A stretch of DNA of 64,000 nt, from assembly GCA_963710315.1 (NCBI GenBank), contig CAVPZW010000008.1, positions 186,001 through 250,000 on the forward strand, read 5' to 3'. Source of the DNA: Palsa-360 sp963710315. Lineage in GTDB: Bacteria > Acidobacteriota > Terriglobia > Acidiferrales > UBA7541. The notes under the pieces were generated by a model. It saw only the letters and a program-made list of their open reading frames with translations. It had not been told where the DNA came from and did not search any database. This document shows, in pieces, positions 38,240 through 46,787 of this stretch. The first letter of the stretch is position 1. Each line of letters begins with the position of its first letter. Position numbers and translations under genes: made by a program.

Positions 38240-39142
38240 TCACTTCTCGCTCTTGGAATCCTTGTAACCCTTCTTGGTGGCTTCCTTGGCGGCCTGCTCC
38301 ATCGCGGAGCGCGTAAAAAGTTGCGGAGCGGGGTCAGAGTTGTATTTACAGTTGGATAGAAAAGTCTGGGAAATCTTGTGGTCGTTGCGGGAGAGTTCGA
38401 TGCTTAGCGGAGTTTTCACGCCTTCCTGCAGCAAGTATTGCGTGTAGCTTGTAATGACTTCGGTGCGGTCGCGCGTGTCGGGGTTGCGCGTCACCACCAC
38501 CCAGCGCAGCGGCAGGTGCGAAAATTTGTCGATCCCCATGCGCATCTCGCGATGATCGCTGTCCGTAAACTCGATCCATTCCGCTTCCTTCAAGTCGATC
38601 AAATCGGGGCCCGCGTACGCCACGTCCACGCCGGGTTCGTTCATGCGCTTGCGCAGCATGTTGTTCATGTCGGTTTTCAATTGCTCGTTGAACTCCTTGA
38701 TCAGGTCGTCCGGCTGGTTGGAGACGCCGCTTTTGTCGAGCACCCAGCCTTCGTTGCCGTTGAACACAGTCAGCATCGCGCCGCCATGCGTGATGATCAG
38801 TGTTTGCGATCCCATGAGGAAACTGACAATGTTGTGCTCGCCCTTGGTGAAATATTCCACGCGGTTTTTGTCCGGGAGCAGCCAAATATCGCGGTACAGC
38901 GTGAAGCCCATCAGGGTTCCAGTTGTGCCGAATTGCGCGGCGCGGCCGTCGCATTGCGTGTCGCGCACGTTCAGATAAGCCTGCCCGCCCAGCGCGGCGA
39001 TCACCTGCCGCACCACCTGCCTGCCCTTGGATTGTTCAGGGGACAATTCCTGCGATTGGCCGGCGAATGCGGGGATTGCACAAGCATAGGCAAGAGCCAG
39101 CGCAAAGATCAGGCGTGCCATCGATCGGGAAATCAGCCGCAC
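38240..39142 (-). CDS. secreted protein, outer-membrane lipoprotein-sorting (LolA) type
   Basis: A 300-residue protein with a Sec-type signal peptide (ARLIFALALAYACAIPAFAG, cleavage near residue 28). The rest alternates beta strands (GFTLYRDIWLLPDKNRVEYF, TDSDHREMRMGIDKFSHLPL), like the LolA-fold family with repeated strands. The GTG start at 39142 has GGAGG nine bases upstream. Function is not assigned beyond a periplasmic beta-sheet protein. It is read away from rplI after a 180-base gap. Confidence 0.7.
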   Translation of the reverse strand: MRLISRSMARLIFALALAYACAIPAFAGQSQELSPEQSKGRQVVRQVIAALGGQAYLNVRDTQCDGRAAQFGTTGTLMGFTLYRDIWLLPDKNRVEYFTKGEHNIVSFLMGSQTLIITHGGAMLTVFNGNEGWVLDKSGVSNQPDDLIKEFNEQLKTDMNNMLRKRMNEPGVDVAYAGPDLIDLKEAEWIEFTDSDHREMRMGIDKFSHLPLRWVVVTRNPDTRDRTEVITSYTQYLLQEGVKTPLSIELSRNDHKISQTFLSNCKYNSDPAPQLFTRSAMEQAAKEATKKGYKDSKSEK

Positions 39143-39245
39143 AGGAAGGAACCTCCACTTACATGGAAGGCGTTTTCGTTGGTAAAGGTTGCCAAGTGTT
39201 TGTATCGCCCCAAGGCCGCCGGGGCATTCTTGCTATTGAGCAGAT

Positions 39246-39277
39246 GCCAGTCCGCCGCAGCGGCGGACTGGCGCTAC
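39246..39277. repeat. solo half of a dispersed palindromic element
   Basis: A 32-base hairpin, GCCAGTCCGCCGCAGCGG continuing into CGGACTGGCGCTAC. It resembles one arm of the elements elsewhere (compare 31961), so it may be a decayed or half copy. Confidence 0.55.
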
Positions 39278-39326
39278 GAAAAGCAATTCGCCGCAGCTTC
39301 GGCAATACTGCCGCAAAGCGAAATTC

Positions 39327-39773
39327 CTAGGCTTCTTTTTCGATCAGCGCTTTGAATTCCGCGGTTACGCCGTGAACCAGCTTCACGGTGACGGCGCGCT
39401 CGCCGAGGACCTTGATGGGCTCTTCCAGCTGAATGCGGCGCTTGTCGATCTCGAAGCCCTGCGCCTTGAGCGCATCCGCCAAATCTGCGGAGGTGACCGA
39501 GCCGAACAGCTGGTCGGTCTCGCCGGCCTTGCGCGCGAATTTCACGGTTACCTGGTTGAGCAGGGCGGCCTGCTGCTGGGCCGCTTCCTTCTCCGTGGCC
39601 GTGAGCTTGGCCAGCGTGATGCGGATCTTTTCCAGGCGCTTGATGTTGGCGGGCGAAGCCTCCAGCGCGAGCTTGTGCGGCAGCAAATAGTTGCGCGCAT
39701 AGCCGGCGGCGACTTCCACCACTTCACCGCGTGTTCCGAGTTTTTCGACATCTTCCTGCAGAATAATTTGCAT
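39327..39773 (-). CDS. rplI: ribosomal protein bL9
   Basis: A 148-residue large-subunit protein, full family length. The N-terminal MQIILQEDVEKLGTRGEVV strand motif and the GYARNYLLPHKLA helix are classic bL9, and the C-terminal domain (GSVTSADLADALKAQG) follows. The ATG at 39773 with GAGGAAC upstream is chosen; a longer frame to 39860 is not plausible. It is the last gene of the minus-strand rpsF-rpsR-rplI order. Confidence 0.97.
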   Translation of the reverse strand: MQIILQEDVEKLGTRGEVVEVAAGYARNYLLPHKLALEASPANIKRLEKIRITLAKLTATEKEAAQQQAALLNQVTVKFARKAGETDQLFGSVTSADLADALKAQGFEIDKRRIQLEEPIKVLGERAVTVKLVHGVTAEFKALIEKEA

Positions 39774-39846
39774 GGCGTTCCTCTTCTTCTCGTCTGCTTC
39801 CTGGGATATTGCGCGGCCTGACGCGCCGCATAAAATCAAAATCTTT

Positions 39847-40009
39847 AACACAGAGAACACCGAGAAAAGAGGAGAAAACCAGAGAAAACTTTATTCGCTC
39901 TTCTCGAATCCGTTTGGGACAACGGGAACTGCAATTACTGATCCCAATTTCTCTTTTCTTTCTCTATCTTTTCCTCTGTGTTCTCTGTGTTCTCTGTGTT
40001 CTCTGTGTT
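39847..40009. repeat. CTCTGTGTT 9-bp tandem repeat with inverted partner
   Basis: Four exact copies of the 9-mer CTCTGTGTT occupy 39974-40009. An inverted partner (AACACAGAGAACACCGAG, 39847-39864) lies 110 bases upstream, so the whole stretch can pair. It fills most of the gap between rplI and rpsR. Short repeats of this kind occur widely in bacterial genomes; the origin is unclear. Confidence 0.8.
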
Positions 40010-40024
40010 GAATCTTTTCTTGTT

Positions 40025-40468
40025 TTAGAGTTCCGTCGCGAACGGCAGCAGCGCGATGTTGCGCGCCCGCTTGATGGCTTCGCCCAGCCAGCGCTGATGG
40101 CGCGAGCAGGTGCCGGTCATGCGGCGGGGCAGAATCTTTCCGCGCTCCTGCACGAAGGGCTGAAGCATCTCGGCCTTCTTGTAGTCGATGAAGTCCACGT
40201 GCTCGACACAAAAACGGCACACTTTCTTCTTGCGGAAATACTGGCGCTTTCCGCCGCGGCGCGGGCCGCCTGGACCTCCGCCCGGTCCTCCGGGACCGCC
40301 GGGACCACCACCTTCACGGCGCTGTCCTCCTCCGCCTCCGGAATGGCCTTCGGAGCGGCGAGGCGGTCCGCCGGTGTGTCCCTCCGCGCGATGAGCGGGC
40401 GCGGGAGCAGGCGCTGCGCTGGGAGTCGGTGTTTCCTGTGGTGCTGGTGCTGCCGGTTGATCGGACAT
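40025..40468 (-). CDS. rpsR: ribosomal protein bS18 with long N-terminal extension
   Basis: A 147-residue protein, about twice the usual bS18 length. The core begins near residue 75 (YFRKKKVCRFCVEHVDFIDYKK) and contains the RRMTGTCSRHQRWL motif. The first 70 residues are Ala/Pro then Gly/Arg-rich (GGGPGGPGGPGGGPGGPRRG), low complexity and probably disordered. AAGGAAA lies before the ATG. It sits between rpsF and rplI as usual. It may bind RNA in the extension, but this is inference. Confidence 0.93.
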   Translation of the reverse strand: MSDQPAAPAPQETPTPSAAPAPAPAHRAEGHTGGPPRRSEGHSGGGGGQRREGGGPGGPGGPGGGPGGPRRGGKRQYFRKKKVCRFCVEHVDFIDYKKAEMLQPFVQERGKILPRRMTGTCSRHQRWLGEAIKRARNIALLPFATEL

Positions 40469-40510
40469 CGTGTTTCCTTTCGCTATAGAAATCGATTCGC
40501 AGGCCGCGGA

Positions 40511-40951
40511 TTATTCGGCGGCTGGTGCGGGAGCTTGAACTTGCTGTGGCTGCGGAGCTGCCGGTACTGCTGTCGCTTGCTTGCGCGGGCGGCGGCTGGC
40601 GCGGCGCTCGCGATGCTTCCCGAGCTTCTGCTGGCGCTTCAGTTCTTCGTCCAGGCGGATGGTCTGATACTTGATGACGGGGTCGGAAACCTTAAGCCGC
40701 CGCTCCAGTTCCTTGATCAGGTCGCCCTGCGTGCTTTTCACGACCATGTACACAAAGAAGCCTTCGCGGTGTTTTGCCACGCGATAGGCCAAGCGGCGCG
40801 TGCCCCATCGCTCGGTCTTCTCAATCTTCCCGCCGTGTTCGCTGGTGGAAGCTTCGAGCGTGGCCACAATCTTGTTGATGTCTTCCTCCGGCGTGGCTGG
40901 CCGGCAGATGAAGATCAGGTCGTATACGCGTTCGTCCATGTTTTGGTCCAT
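40511..40951 (-). CDS. rpsF: ribosomal protein bS6
   Basis: A 146-residue small-subunit protein with YDLIFICRPATPEEDINKIV, the WGTRRLAYRVAKHREGFFVY strand and a basic, Ala/Gln/Pro-rich C-terminal tail of about 40 residues. It binds bS18 in the 30S platform and is first in the rpsF-rpsR-rplI order. The start at 40951 is taken from the family; a second ATG four codons later is close. Confidence 0.95.
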   Translation of the reverse strand: MDQNMDERVYDLIFICRPATPEEDINKIVATLEASTSEHGGKIEKTERWGTRRLAYRVAKHREGFFVYMVVKSTQGDLIKELERRLKVSDPVIKYQTIRLDEELKRQQKLGKHRERRASRRPRKQATAVPAAPQPQQVQAPAPAAE

Positions 40952-40999
40952 GATTATTGGTGCTCCGTTTCGCAAACTTTGTAGATGCAAAAATCAGTT

Positions 41000-41596
41000 C
41001 TAATCCTTGGTTTCCTGCTCGTCCTGCCCCGAAACGCGGCGATTGAAGCGGTTCATCGCGCTTTGCGTTCCTTCCGCCAAAATCGCTTTCACGGCCTCGG
41101 CGCCCTGCTCGATTTCCTCGGCGACCACATCCTCTTCGTCGCGCCGAATCTGGCGAAGCACGTACTCTTTCAGATCGCCGCGCATTTCCTCGGGCTTCAC
41201 GCCCAGTCGCACGCGCACAAATTCCATCGTTCCAATCGCGCCAATCACGGATTTCAATCCGTTATGTCCGCCTGCGGTGCCGCGTTCCCTGATGCGTAAC
41301 ATGCCCCAGGGAAGCGCAATATCGTCGCAAAGTACGATTACATCGGACGGCTGGCACTCGGCGCGGTTCAGAAGTTCCCGCACCGCCAGCCCGCTCAGAT
41401 TCATCATCGTCTGCGGCTTGGCAAGCACCACTTCTTGTCCTGCAATGCTGCCCAGGCCTACCAACGATTTCGCTTCCGGCCGCGTGACTCGAATGCCGGC
41501 ATCCTCGGCCAGAGCGTCCACCACCAGAAAACCCAGGTTGTGCGGCGTCCAGGCGTATTCGATGCCCGGATTGCCCAAGCCCACGATCAGGCGCAT
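41000..41596 (-). CDS. pth: peptidyl-tRNA hydrolase
   Basis: A 198-residue enzyme with GLGNPG at residues 6-11, the catalytic His19 in TPHNLGF, and VLCDDIALPWG (Asp) plus GTAGGHNGLKS. It releases peptides from peptidyl-tRNA. GGAG is upstream of the ATG at 41596. It is followed by rpsF in the same direction. Confidence 0.96.
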   Translation of the reverse strand: MRLIVGLGNPGIEYAWTPHNLGFLVVDALAEDAGIRVTRPEAKSLVGLGSIAGQEVVLAKPQTMMNLSGLAVRELLNRAECQPSDVIVLCDDIALPWGMLRIRERGTAGGHNGLKSVIGAIGTMEFVRVRLGVKPEEMRGDLKEYVLRQIRRDEEDVVAEEIEQGAEAVKAILAEGTQSAMNRFNRRVSGQDEQETKD

Positions 41597-41686
41597 GCGC
41601 GTCTCCTGTTGCGTATCTCTTTGTATCGCATCCACGGAATCGCGCAATGCCAACGCAGAGTGCCAGGGCCCGCCTGGGCGGGCGCG

Positions 41687-42394
41687 TTACTTCTTCTTTT
41701 CCTTCTCCGCGGGCTTGGCCTCTTCGCCTTCCTCGCCCTCTTCGGCTTCCTTCTTGCCCTTCTTGATGACTTCGGGCTCGGCCGGCGCTGCCGCTGCTTC
41801 TCCGGCTACCGCTTCCGGCGCCTTTTCTTCCTCGACGCGCAGGGCCACGACGTGCGCGAGCACGCGCATCGGGTCAGTAATCAATTTCATTTTTTCCGGA
41901 TCAAGCTGAATGTCCGAGGCATGGATCTGCATGCCCATCATCAAATTGGAAATGTCCATCTTGAATTCCGTGGGAATGTCCGCCGGCAAGCACTCGATTT
42001 CCACTTCGCGGGTCACCATTTCAAAGACGCCGCCCTGAAGCTTGACGCCCTGTGGCTCGCCAAACGTGTGCACCGGAACCTTGATGCGCATGCGCACGTC
42101 CATGGCAACGCGCAAGAGGTCTACATGCAGCAGGGTGCCCTTGACCGGATCGACTTGATATTCCTTCACGATGGCGAAATCCTCGCCGCCCTCGGTCTTC
42201 ACGGTGAGAATGGTGTTATGCCCGGTCTCCGAGCGCAGAATCGCAGACACGTGCTTGGTATTGACTTGAAGCGCCTGCGGGCCTTTCTTGCCGCCATAGA
42301 GAACGGCGGGAACTGTCCCGATTACGCGCAATCGCCGCGCCGCATTTTTGCCCCGAGAGTCCCGGGGCGCTGCATCCACAATGATCTGTTCCAT
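41687..42394 (-). CDS. rplY: ribosomal protein bL25 (Ctc type)
   Basis: A 235-residue protein: an N-terminal 5S-rRNA-binding domain (RDSRGKNAARRLRVIGTVPA) and a longer TL5/Ctc domain, then an acidic-basic tail rich in Glu, Lys and Ala. GGAAGGA lies before the ATG at 42394. It stands between prs and pth, a common bacterial order. Confidence 0.95.
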   Translation of the reverse strand: MEQIIVDAAPRDSRGKNAARRLRVIGTVPAVLYGGKKGPQALQVNTKHVSAILRSETGHNTILTVKTEGGEDFAIVKEYQVDPVKGTLLHVDLLRVAMDVRMRIKVPVHTFGEPQGVKLQGGVFEMVTREVEIECLPADIPTEFKMDISNLMMGMQIHASDIQLDPEKMKLITDPMRVLAHVVALRVEEEKAPEAVAGEAAAAPAEPEVIKKGKKEAEEGEEGEEAKPAEKEKKK

Positions 42395-42447
42395 AAATCC
42401 TTCCCCATTTCTTAAACGAATTTCGCCTGCAAATTCCGAAGCCCGAA

Positions 42448-42519
42448 GTAGCACAGGCTTTAGCCTGTGGGTTTTAGGCCATGAAAGAGTCAAATTCCAC
42501 AGGCTGAAGCCTGTGCTAC
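42448..42519. repeat. dispersed inverted-repeat element
   Basis: Left GTAGCACAGGCTTTAGCCTG and right CAGGCTGAAGCCTGTGCTAC are near-perfect reverse complements with one mismatch. It sits in the prs-rplY gap, inside an apparent operon. Confidence 0.88.
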
Positions 42520-42530
42520 TCAGCCGGCCA

Positions 42531-43475
42531 TTAGAAAAACAATTCGCTGATCGAGGTTTCCTCATGGATGGAATGAATGCCGCGGGCCAACAATTCCGCG
42601 ACACTCAAGACCTTGATCTTTGAAACTTTTTTGGCTTCCTCGGTCAGCGGCACGGAATCCGTGACGATGACTTCCTCGATGCGCGAAGCGACAATGCGCT
42701 CGACGGCCGGACCGGAAAGCACCGCATGCGTGCAGCCCGCGTACACCTTGGTTGCGCCTTCCTTCAACAGGGCATCGGCGGTTTTCACGAGGGTGCCCGC
42801 CGTATCGATGATGTCGTCGATGATCAGCGTGGCGCGTCCGCGCACGTCTCCGATCAAGTGCATCACTTCGCTGACGTCAATATCCACGCGGCGCTTGTCC
42901 ACGATGGCCAGCGGCGAATCCAGTTTCTTGGCAAAAGCGCGCGCCCGCTCCACGCCACCCGCATCGGGCGACACCACCGTAAGATTGCCGATCTTCTTCT
43001 GCATGAAATGCTCGATCAGCACGGGCGAAGCGTACAGATGATCCACGGGCACGTTGAAATAGCCCTGGATTTGCGGCGCGTGCAAATCCAGCGTCAGCGC
43101 GCGGTTTGCGCCGGCAGTCTCCATCAGGTCGGCGACCAGCTTCGCGGAGATCGGAACTCGCGGCTTGTCCTTGCGATCCTGGCGCGCGTAACAGTAATAC
43201 GGCACAACAGCGGTGATTCGCCAGGCCGATGCGCGCTTGAACGCGTCCATCATCATCAGCAGCTCCATCAAATGAAAATCCGCCGGATTCGAGCAGGGCT
43301 GCACCACGAACACGTCCGCGCCGCGCACATTCTCCAAAATCTGGAAATACACTTCGCCGTCGCTGAACTTGCCGAGCTTGGCCTCGCCCAGCTTCACGTT
43401 CAGATGCCCGCAAATATCTTTCGCCAAGCGCGGGTTTGCGCTGCCGCAGAATATTTTGAACTTATCGTCGGTCAA
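42531..43475 (-). CDS. prs: ribose-phosphate pyrophosphokinase
   Basis: A 314-residue enzyme that makes PRPP from ribose 5-phosphate and ATP. It shows FCGSANPRLAKDI, the ATP-binding YYCYARQDRKDKPR flexible loop, and the PRPP loop IIDDIIDTAGTLVKTA. The TTG start at 43475 is preceded by AAGGA. It is in the usual ispE-prs-rplY-pth order. Confidence 0.97.
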   Translation of the reverse strand: MTDDKFKIFCGSANPRLAKDICGHLNVKLGEAKLGKFSDGEVYFQILENVRGADVFVVQPCSNPADFHLMELLMMMDAFKRASAWRITAVVPYYCYARQDRKDKPRVPISAKLVADLMETAGANRALTLDLHAPQIQGYFNVPVDHLYASPVLIEHFMQKKIGNLTVVSPDAGGVERARAFAKKLDSPLAIVDKRRVDIDVSEVMHLIGDVRGRATLIIDDIIDTAGTLVKTADALLKEGATKVYAGCTHAVLSGPAVERIVASRIEEVIVTDSVPLTEEAKKVSKIKVLSVAELLARGIHSIHEETSISELFF

Positions 43476-43506
43476 GTTTAGTGATCCTTACGAGTGCTCG
43501 AACCGT

Positions 43507-44418
43507 TCAGACAAGATCGCCTGCGCCCATCTTTCGGCGATACTCCGCCCTCGAAAGAGTCGAGCAGAGAAAAACCTGATCTTGCGGAAACGCTCGGGCA
43601 GCTCGGCGCGCCTTCGCTGGGTGTTGATAGACTCCAAACACCGCCGAACCGCTACCCGCCAGCGAGGCATCTGCGGCTCCTTGCTGAAGCAAATCCCTTT
43701 TGATCGCAGCCAATCGGGAATACCGGGGAAAAACAGCAGCCTCAAAATCGTTTGAGAGGGCGCCCCCCTGAGGGCTCCAGCACAGAGCACAGAACTGCAA
43801 CAGTCTAGTTGGGTCCGCCCCGTTTGTCAATTCCCGAGATTGCGCCTCGGCAATCCAGCGGTAGGCGTCCTTGGTAGGCACGGCGATATCGTGCGGCGAA
43901 ACCACCAGCACGTCGCGGCGCGGCACATCGGGCAATGGGTAGATTTCCTCGCCGCGCCCAATTCCCAGCGCGCGCCCTCCGTGCAGGAAAAACGGAACGT
44001 CCGATCCGAGGCCAGATGCGATCGCCAGCAGGCGCGCGGGTGCAATGCGCTTTCCGGTCAGGCGCAGCAGGCCCAGGAGCGCCGCCGCGGCATCGCTCGA
44101 TCCGCCCCCCATGCCGCGCCCCACGGGAATTCGTTTGGTCAGCACCGCGCGCAATCCCTGCCGAAGCTCAATCTCGCGGCCCAGTTCCTCCAAGGCGCGA
44201 TAGACGAGATTGTCCTGCCCCGGCTCGCCGGCAAGCTGGGAATTCCCCGCAATGCGCAGCTCGATGCCGGGTTCGCGCCTGGTTTCCAGCAGCAAAGTGT
44301 CATGCAGAGAGATGGTCTGGAAAATCGTGCGCAGTTCGTGAAAGCCGTCCGCACGGCGTCCAAGGACGTCAAGGCGCAGGTTGACCTTCGCATATGCCGG
44401 GATGCGCAGCGATTTCAT
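43507..44418 (-). CDS. ispE: 4-diphosphocytidyl-2-C-methyl-D-erythritol kinase
   Basis: A 303-residue GHMP kinase of the MEP isoprenoid pathway. It begins IPAYAKVNLRLDVLGRRADG (substrate site) and has the ATP loop PVGRGMGGGSSDAAAALL near residue 100. The 3' end is 31 bases from prs. No convincing Shine-Dalgarno is seen before the ATG. Confidence 0.95.
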   Translation of the reverse strand: MKSLRIPAYAKVNLRLDVLGRRADGFHELRTIFQTISLHDTLLLETRREPGIELRIAGNSQLAGEPGQDNLVYRALEELGREIELRQGLRAVLTKRIPVGRGMGGGSSDAAAALLGLLRLTGKRIAPARLLAIASGLGSDVPFFLHGGRALGIGRGEEIYPLPDVPRRDVLVVSPHDIAVPTKDAYRWIAEAQSRELTNGADPTRLLQFCALCWSPQGGALSNDFEAAVFPRYSRLAAIKRDLLQQGAADASLAGSGSAVFGVYQHPAKARRAARAFPQDQVFLCSTLSRAEYRRKMGAGDLV

Positions 44419-44433
44419 AGGGGGGATATGCTA

Positions 44434-46524
44434 CTACGGCTTTGGCTCGCTAGGGGATTTCTGCTGCGCCAGGCGCCGTTTCAGCGCGGCAATCTTTTGT
44501 TCCACTTCGGCCATTTTTGCCGGCTCGAAATCGGCGGGCAGGGAGCGATGCCATTCGTCCAGCGATTTCTGCCATTGCGCTTCGGCCAGGCTGTCCTTGC
44601 CCATCTTGGCATACAGGTCGCCCAGGTGGCTCAGGATGGTCGGATCGTGGCTCTCGCGGGTTGCCGCCTGCCGCAACATTTCTTCCGCCTCTGGAAATTT
44701 TCCCTGCTTGAAGTAGGCCCAACCCAGGCTGTCCTTGAACGCCGCGCTGCTGGGTTCTTCCGCCAGCGCTCGTTGGATCATGTCCGTGGCTTCCGCAAGA
44801 CGAATCCCGCGGTCCGCCAGCATGTAGCCGTAATAATTGAGCGTCGAGGAGCTGCGCGGGTTTGCGTCCAGCACTTTGCGGAATTCGTTTTCGGCCTGGT
44901 CGTATTTTTTCTGGCGCTCGAAAATCGCGCCCATCAGGAAGCCGGTCATTTCCTTGCCGGCGGCGTCCGGCTTCAGTTTTTCGGCGGCGTGCACGGCCTG
45001 CTCCGCATCGGCCCAGCGTTTGTTCTGTTCGTACACTTGCGCGATATCCAGCTGAATTTCGAAATCGGCCGGCGAACCATCCAGCAGGGCGCGAAGCTGC
45101 GAAACGCCCTGATCGGCCTGCGCATTTTCACCAAAGAGCAATGCCTGCGTGATTCGAATCGGACGGTCCTTGGGGTAGGCGTCGACGGCTTTGTGCGCGG
45201 CGTCCAGCGCCTTGGCAATCTCGCGTGCGTCGCGGTAGGTTTCCACGATCATGATGCGCGCCCGGCGGTCTTCCTCGGGTCCAAGACGCAGCATCTCTTC
45301 GAACGTGTTCACCGCCGCGGTGGTATTGTTCGCCTCGCGATACAGCTGCCCAAGCTGCTGGTACAGGATGGCCAGCGTGCGCCGTCGCGTGGGCGCAAAT
45401 TCGGACTCCGTTTTCACCGCCGTCACGGCGTCGGAAAGCACGCGAATCGAATCGTCCAGGCGGCCTTCATCCTCGTAGATCGAGGCTTCGTAATAAATCA
45501 CTTCCAGATTGTTGGGCGCGCGCTGCTTGGCCAGCAGGACGTTTTGTTCGGCCTTATCGAGTTGCTTCATCTGGCGGTAAATTTCCGCGAGGCGAAGATA
45601 ATTGTCCGCATCGTCCGCGTCCATTTCCGCGAGGCGCTGATATTGTTCCAGCGCTTCCGGGAATTTTTCCTCGGCGAGAAGTGTTTGCGCCAGTTCCTTG
45701 CGGCGATTCACGTCGCCGGGCTGCGATTCGGCGGCCTTGCGATAGGCCTGCTCGGCGTTCGGCAGATCGTGAATCTGATTGTAGGCATCGCCCAGCAATT
45801 CCCACAGCCGGGGAGTGGGCGCGCGGTCTAGGATCCCTTGCAGCGAAGAGATGGCCTCTTGAGATTTTCCTTCGTCCAACAAAAGCTGTGTCAGCTGCTC
45901 GACGCCGTTTTCATTTGCCGGTTCGCGCGCAAGCAAGGTTTTCAGGGCGTCTTCCGCCTTGTCTTGCTCGTTTTGCAGGCGGTACAGGCGCGCCAGCCAC
46001 AGCGCGGCGTCCGTGTCAGTAGGATCGAGGCGCAGAATTTCGCGGTATTGCTCGGTGGCGCGCGTGATCGTGTCGCGCTGACCTGAAGTGTTGCTTAGGT
46101 CGCCGAGCGTGCGCACATAGATCCGCGCAAGAAGGCGCCGCGCGGCCAGATTGTCCGGATCTCTGGCCAGAATTGAATTGGCCTCGGTCACCGCGTCGCG
46201 AATTCTCTGGGATTGGTAGTAAATTTCGGCCAGCTCGTCGCCAATCTGCTGGCTATTGGGATCGAGCGTGAACGCTTTTTTCAGGAAATCGATTGCCTTG
46301 TTGGCGTCTTCCGCGCGACTGGAAATTTGATATTCCTGCGCGTAGCAATGCCCCATCACAAAATCGTTGTAGGCCTCGGCCTGTGTTGCGATTTCGTCCG
46401 CGGAAGCGGTAGCCGCGGGGGGAGTTTGGGCGGCCGTATTTTTTTTGCCCTGCCGCGCGTTAGCGGAAATTCCGCCGAGTAGCGAAAATAGAAATAGTAC
46501 GGCGAGATGTCGGCCGGTTTTCAT
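44434..46524 (-). CDS. secreted tetratricopeptide repeat protein
   Basis: A 696-residue protein with a signal peptide (HLAVLFLFSLLGGISANA) and about 15 TPR units spread along the chain (for example AIDFLKKAFTLDPNSQQIGD, EFRKVLDANPRSSSTLNYYG and AEEMLRQAATRESHDPTILS). It is a periplasmic or envelope scaffold. The start at 46524 is chosen because it gives a clean signal peptide; the frame continues upstream to 46617 into repeat DNA. It is read between purH and ispE. Confidence 0.88.
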   Translation of the reverse strand: MKTGRHLAVLFLFSLLGGISANARQGKKNTAAQTPPAATASADEIATQAEAYNDFVMGHCYAQEYQISSRAEDANKAIDFLKKAFTLDPNSQQIGDELAEIYYQSQRIRDAVTEANSILARDPDNLAARRLLARIYVRTLGDLSNTSGQRDTITRATEQYREILRLDPTDTDAALWLARLYRLQNEQDKAEDALKTLLAREPANENGVEQLTQLLLDEGKSQEAISSLQGILDRAPTPRLWELLGDAYNQIHDLPNAEQAYRKAAESQPGDVNRRKELAQTLLAEEKFPEALEQYQRLAEMDADDADNYLRLAEIYRQMKQLDKAEQNVLLAKQRAPNNLEVIYYEASIYEDEGRLDDSIRVLSDAVTAVKTESEFAPTRRRTLAILYQQLGQLYREANNTTAAVNTFEEMLRLGPEEDRRARIMIVETYRDAREIAKALDAAHKAVDAYPKDRPIRITQALLFGENAQADQGVSQLRALLDGSPADFEIQLDIAQVYEQNKRWADAEQAVHAAEKLKPDAAGKEMTGFLMGAIFERQKKYDQAENEFRKVLDANPRSSSTLNYYGYMLADRGIRLAEATDMIQRALAEEPSSAAFKDSLGWAYFKQGKFPEAEEMLRQAATRESHDPTILSHLGDLYAKMGKDSLAEAQWQKSLDEWHRSLPADFEPAKMAEVEQKIAALKRRLAQQKSPSEPKP

Positions 46525-46601
46525 AAGTGCCCCACGAAAGGGATTATCCGCCACACTGAGCCGTCCGTCAAAACTCATCCTGAACGTAGTTTCCATTTTT
46601 T

Positions 46602-46768
46602 GTGGCGCGGGCTTCACAGCCTGCGGAAAAAATATTATTTGTCATCCCGAGCGAAGCGAGGGATCTGCTTTTCTTCTCACCTTCCAAGAAACAGCAGATT
46701 CCTCGGGCAAACCCCGCCCTTCGGAATGACATGCCGCGGGTTATTCCGCAGGGTGAAGCCCGCGCCAC
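46602..46768. repeat. nested composite inverted-repeat element
   Basis: An outer element GTGGCGCGGGCTTCACAGCC / GGGTGAAGCCCGCGCCAC encloses an inner one, GTCATCCCGAGCGAAGCG at 46641 facing CCCTTCGGAATGAC ending at 46730. The inner part looks like a different repeat family inserted into the outer one. It lies between purH and the TPR gene. Confidence 0.75.
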
Positions 46769-46787
46769 TAAATCCCGCGCCACGAAA

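Noticed and set aside
39772..40011. Open frame ending in repeated Leu-Cys-Ser
   Set aside because: It comes from the CTCTGTGTT tandem repeat and overlaps no coding signal; it is a translation artefact.
43476..43506. tRNA gene between prs and ispE, seen in some bacteria
   Set aside because: Only about 30 bases lie between the two genes, which is too short for a tRNA.
43840..45831. Long plus-strand open frame of 663 codons opposite ispE and the TPR gene
   Set aside because: It is the mirror of two strongly supported minus-strand genes in GC-rich DNA, and its translation is His/Arg/Gln-rich without any domain.
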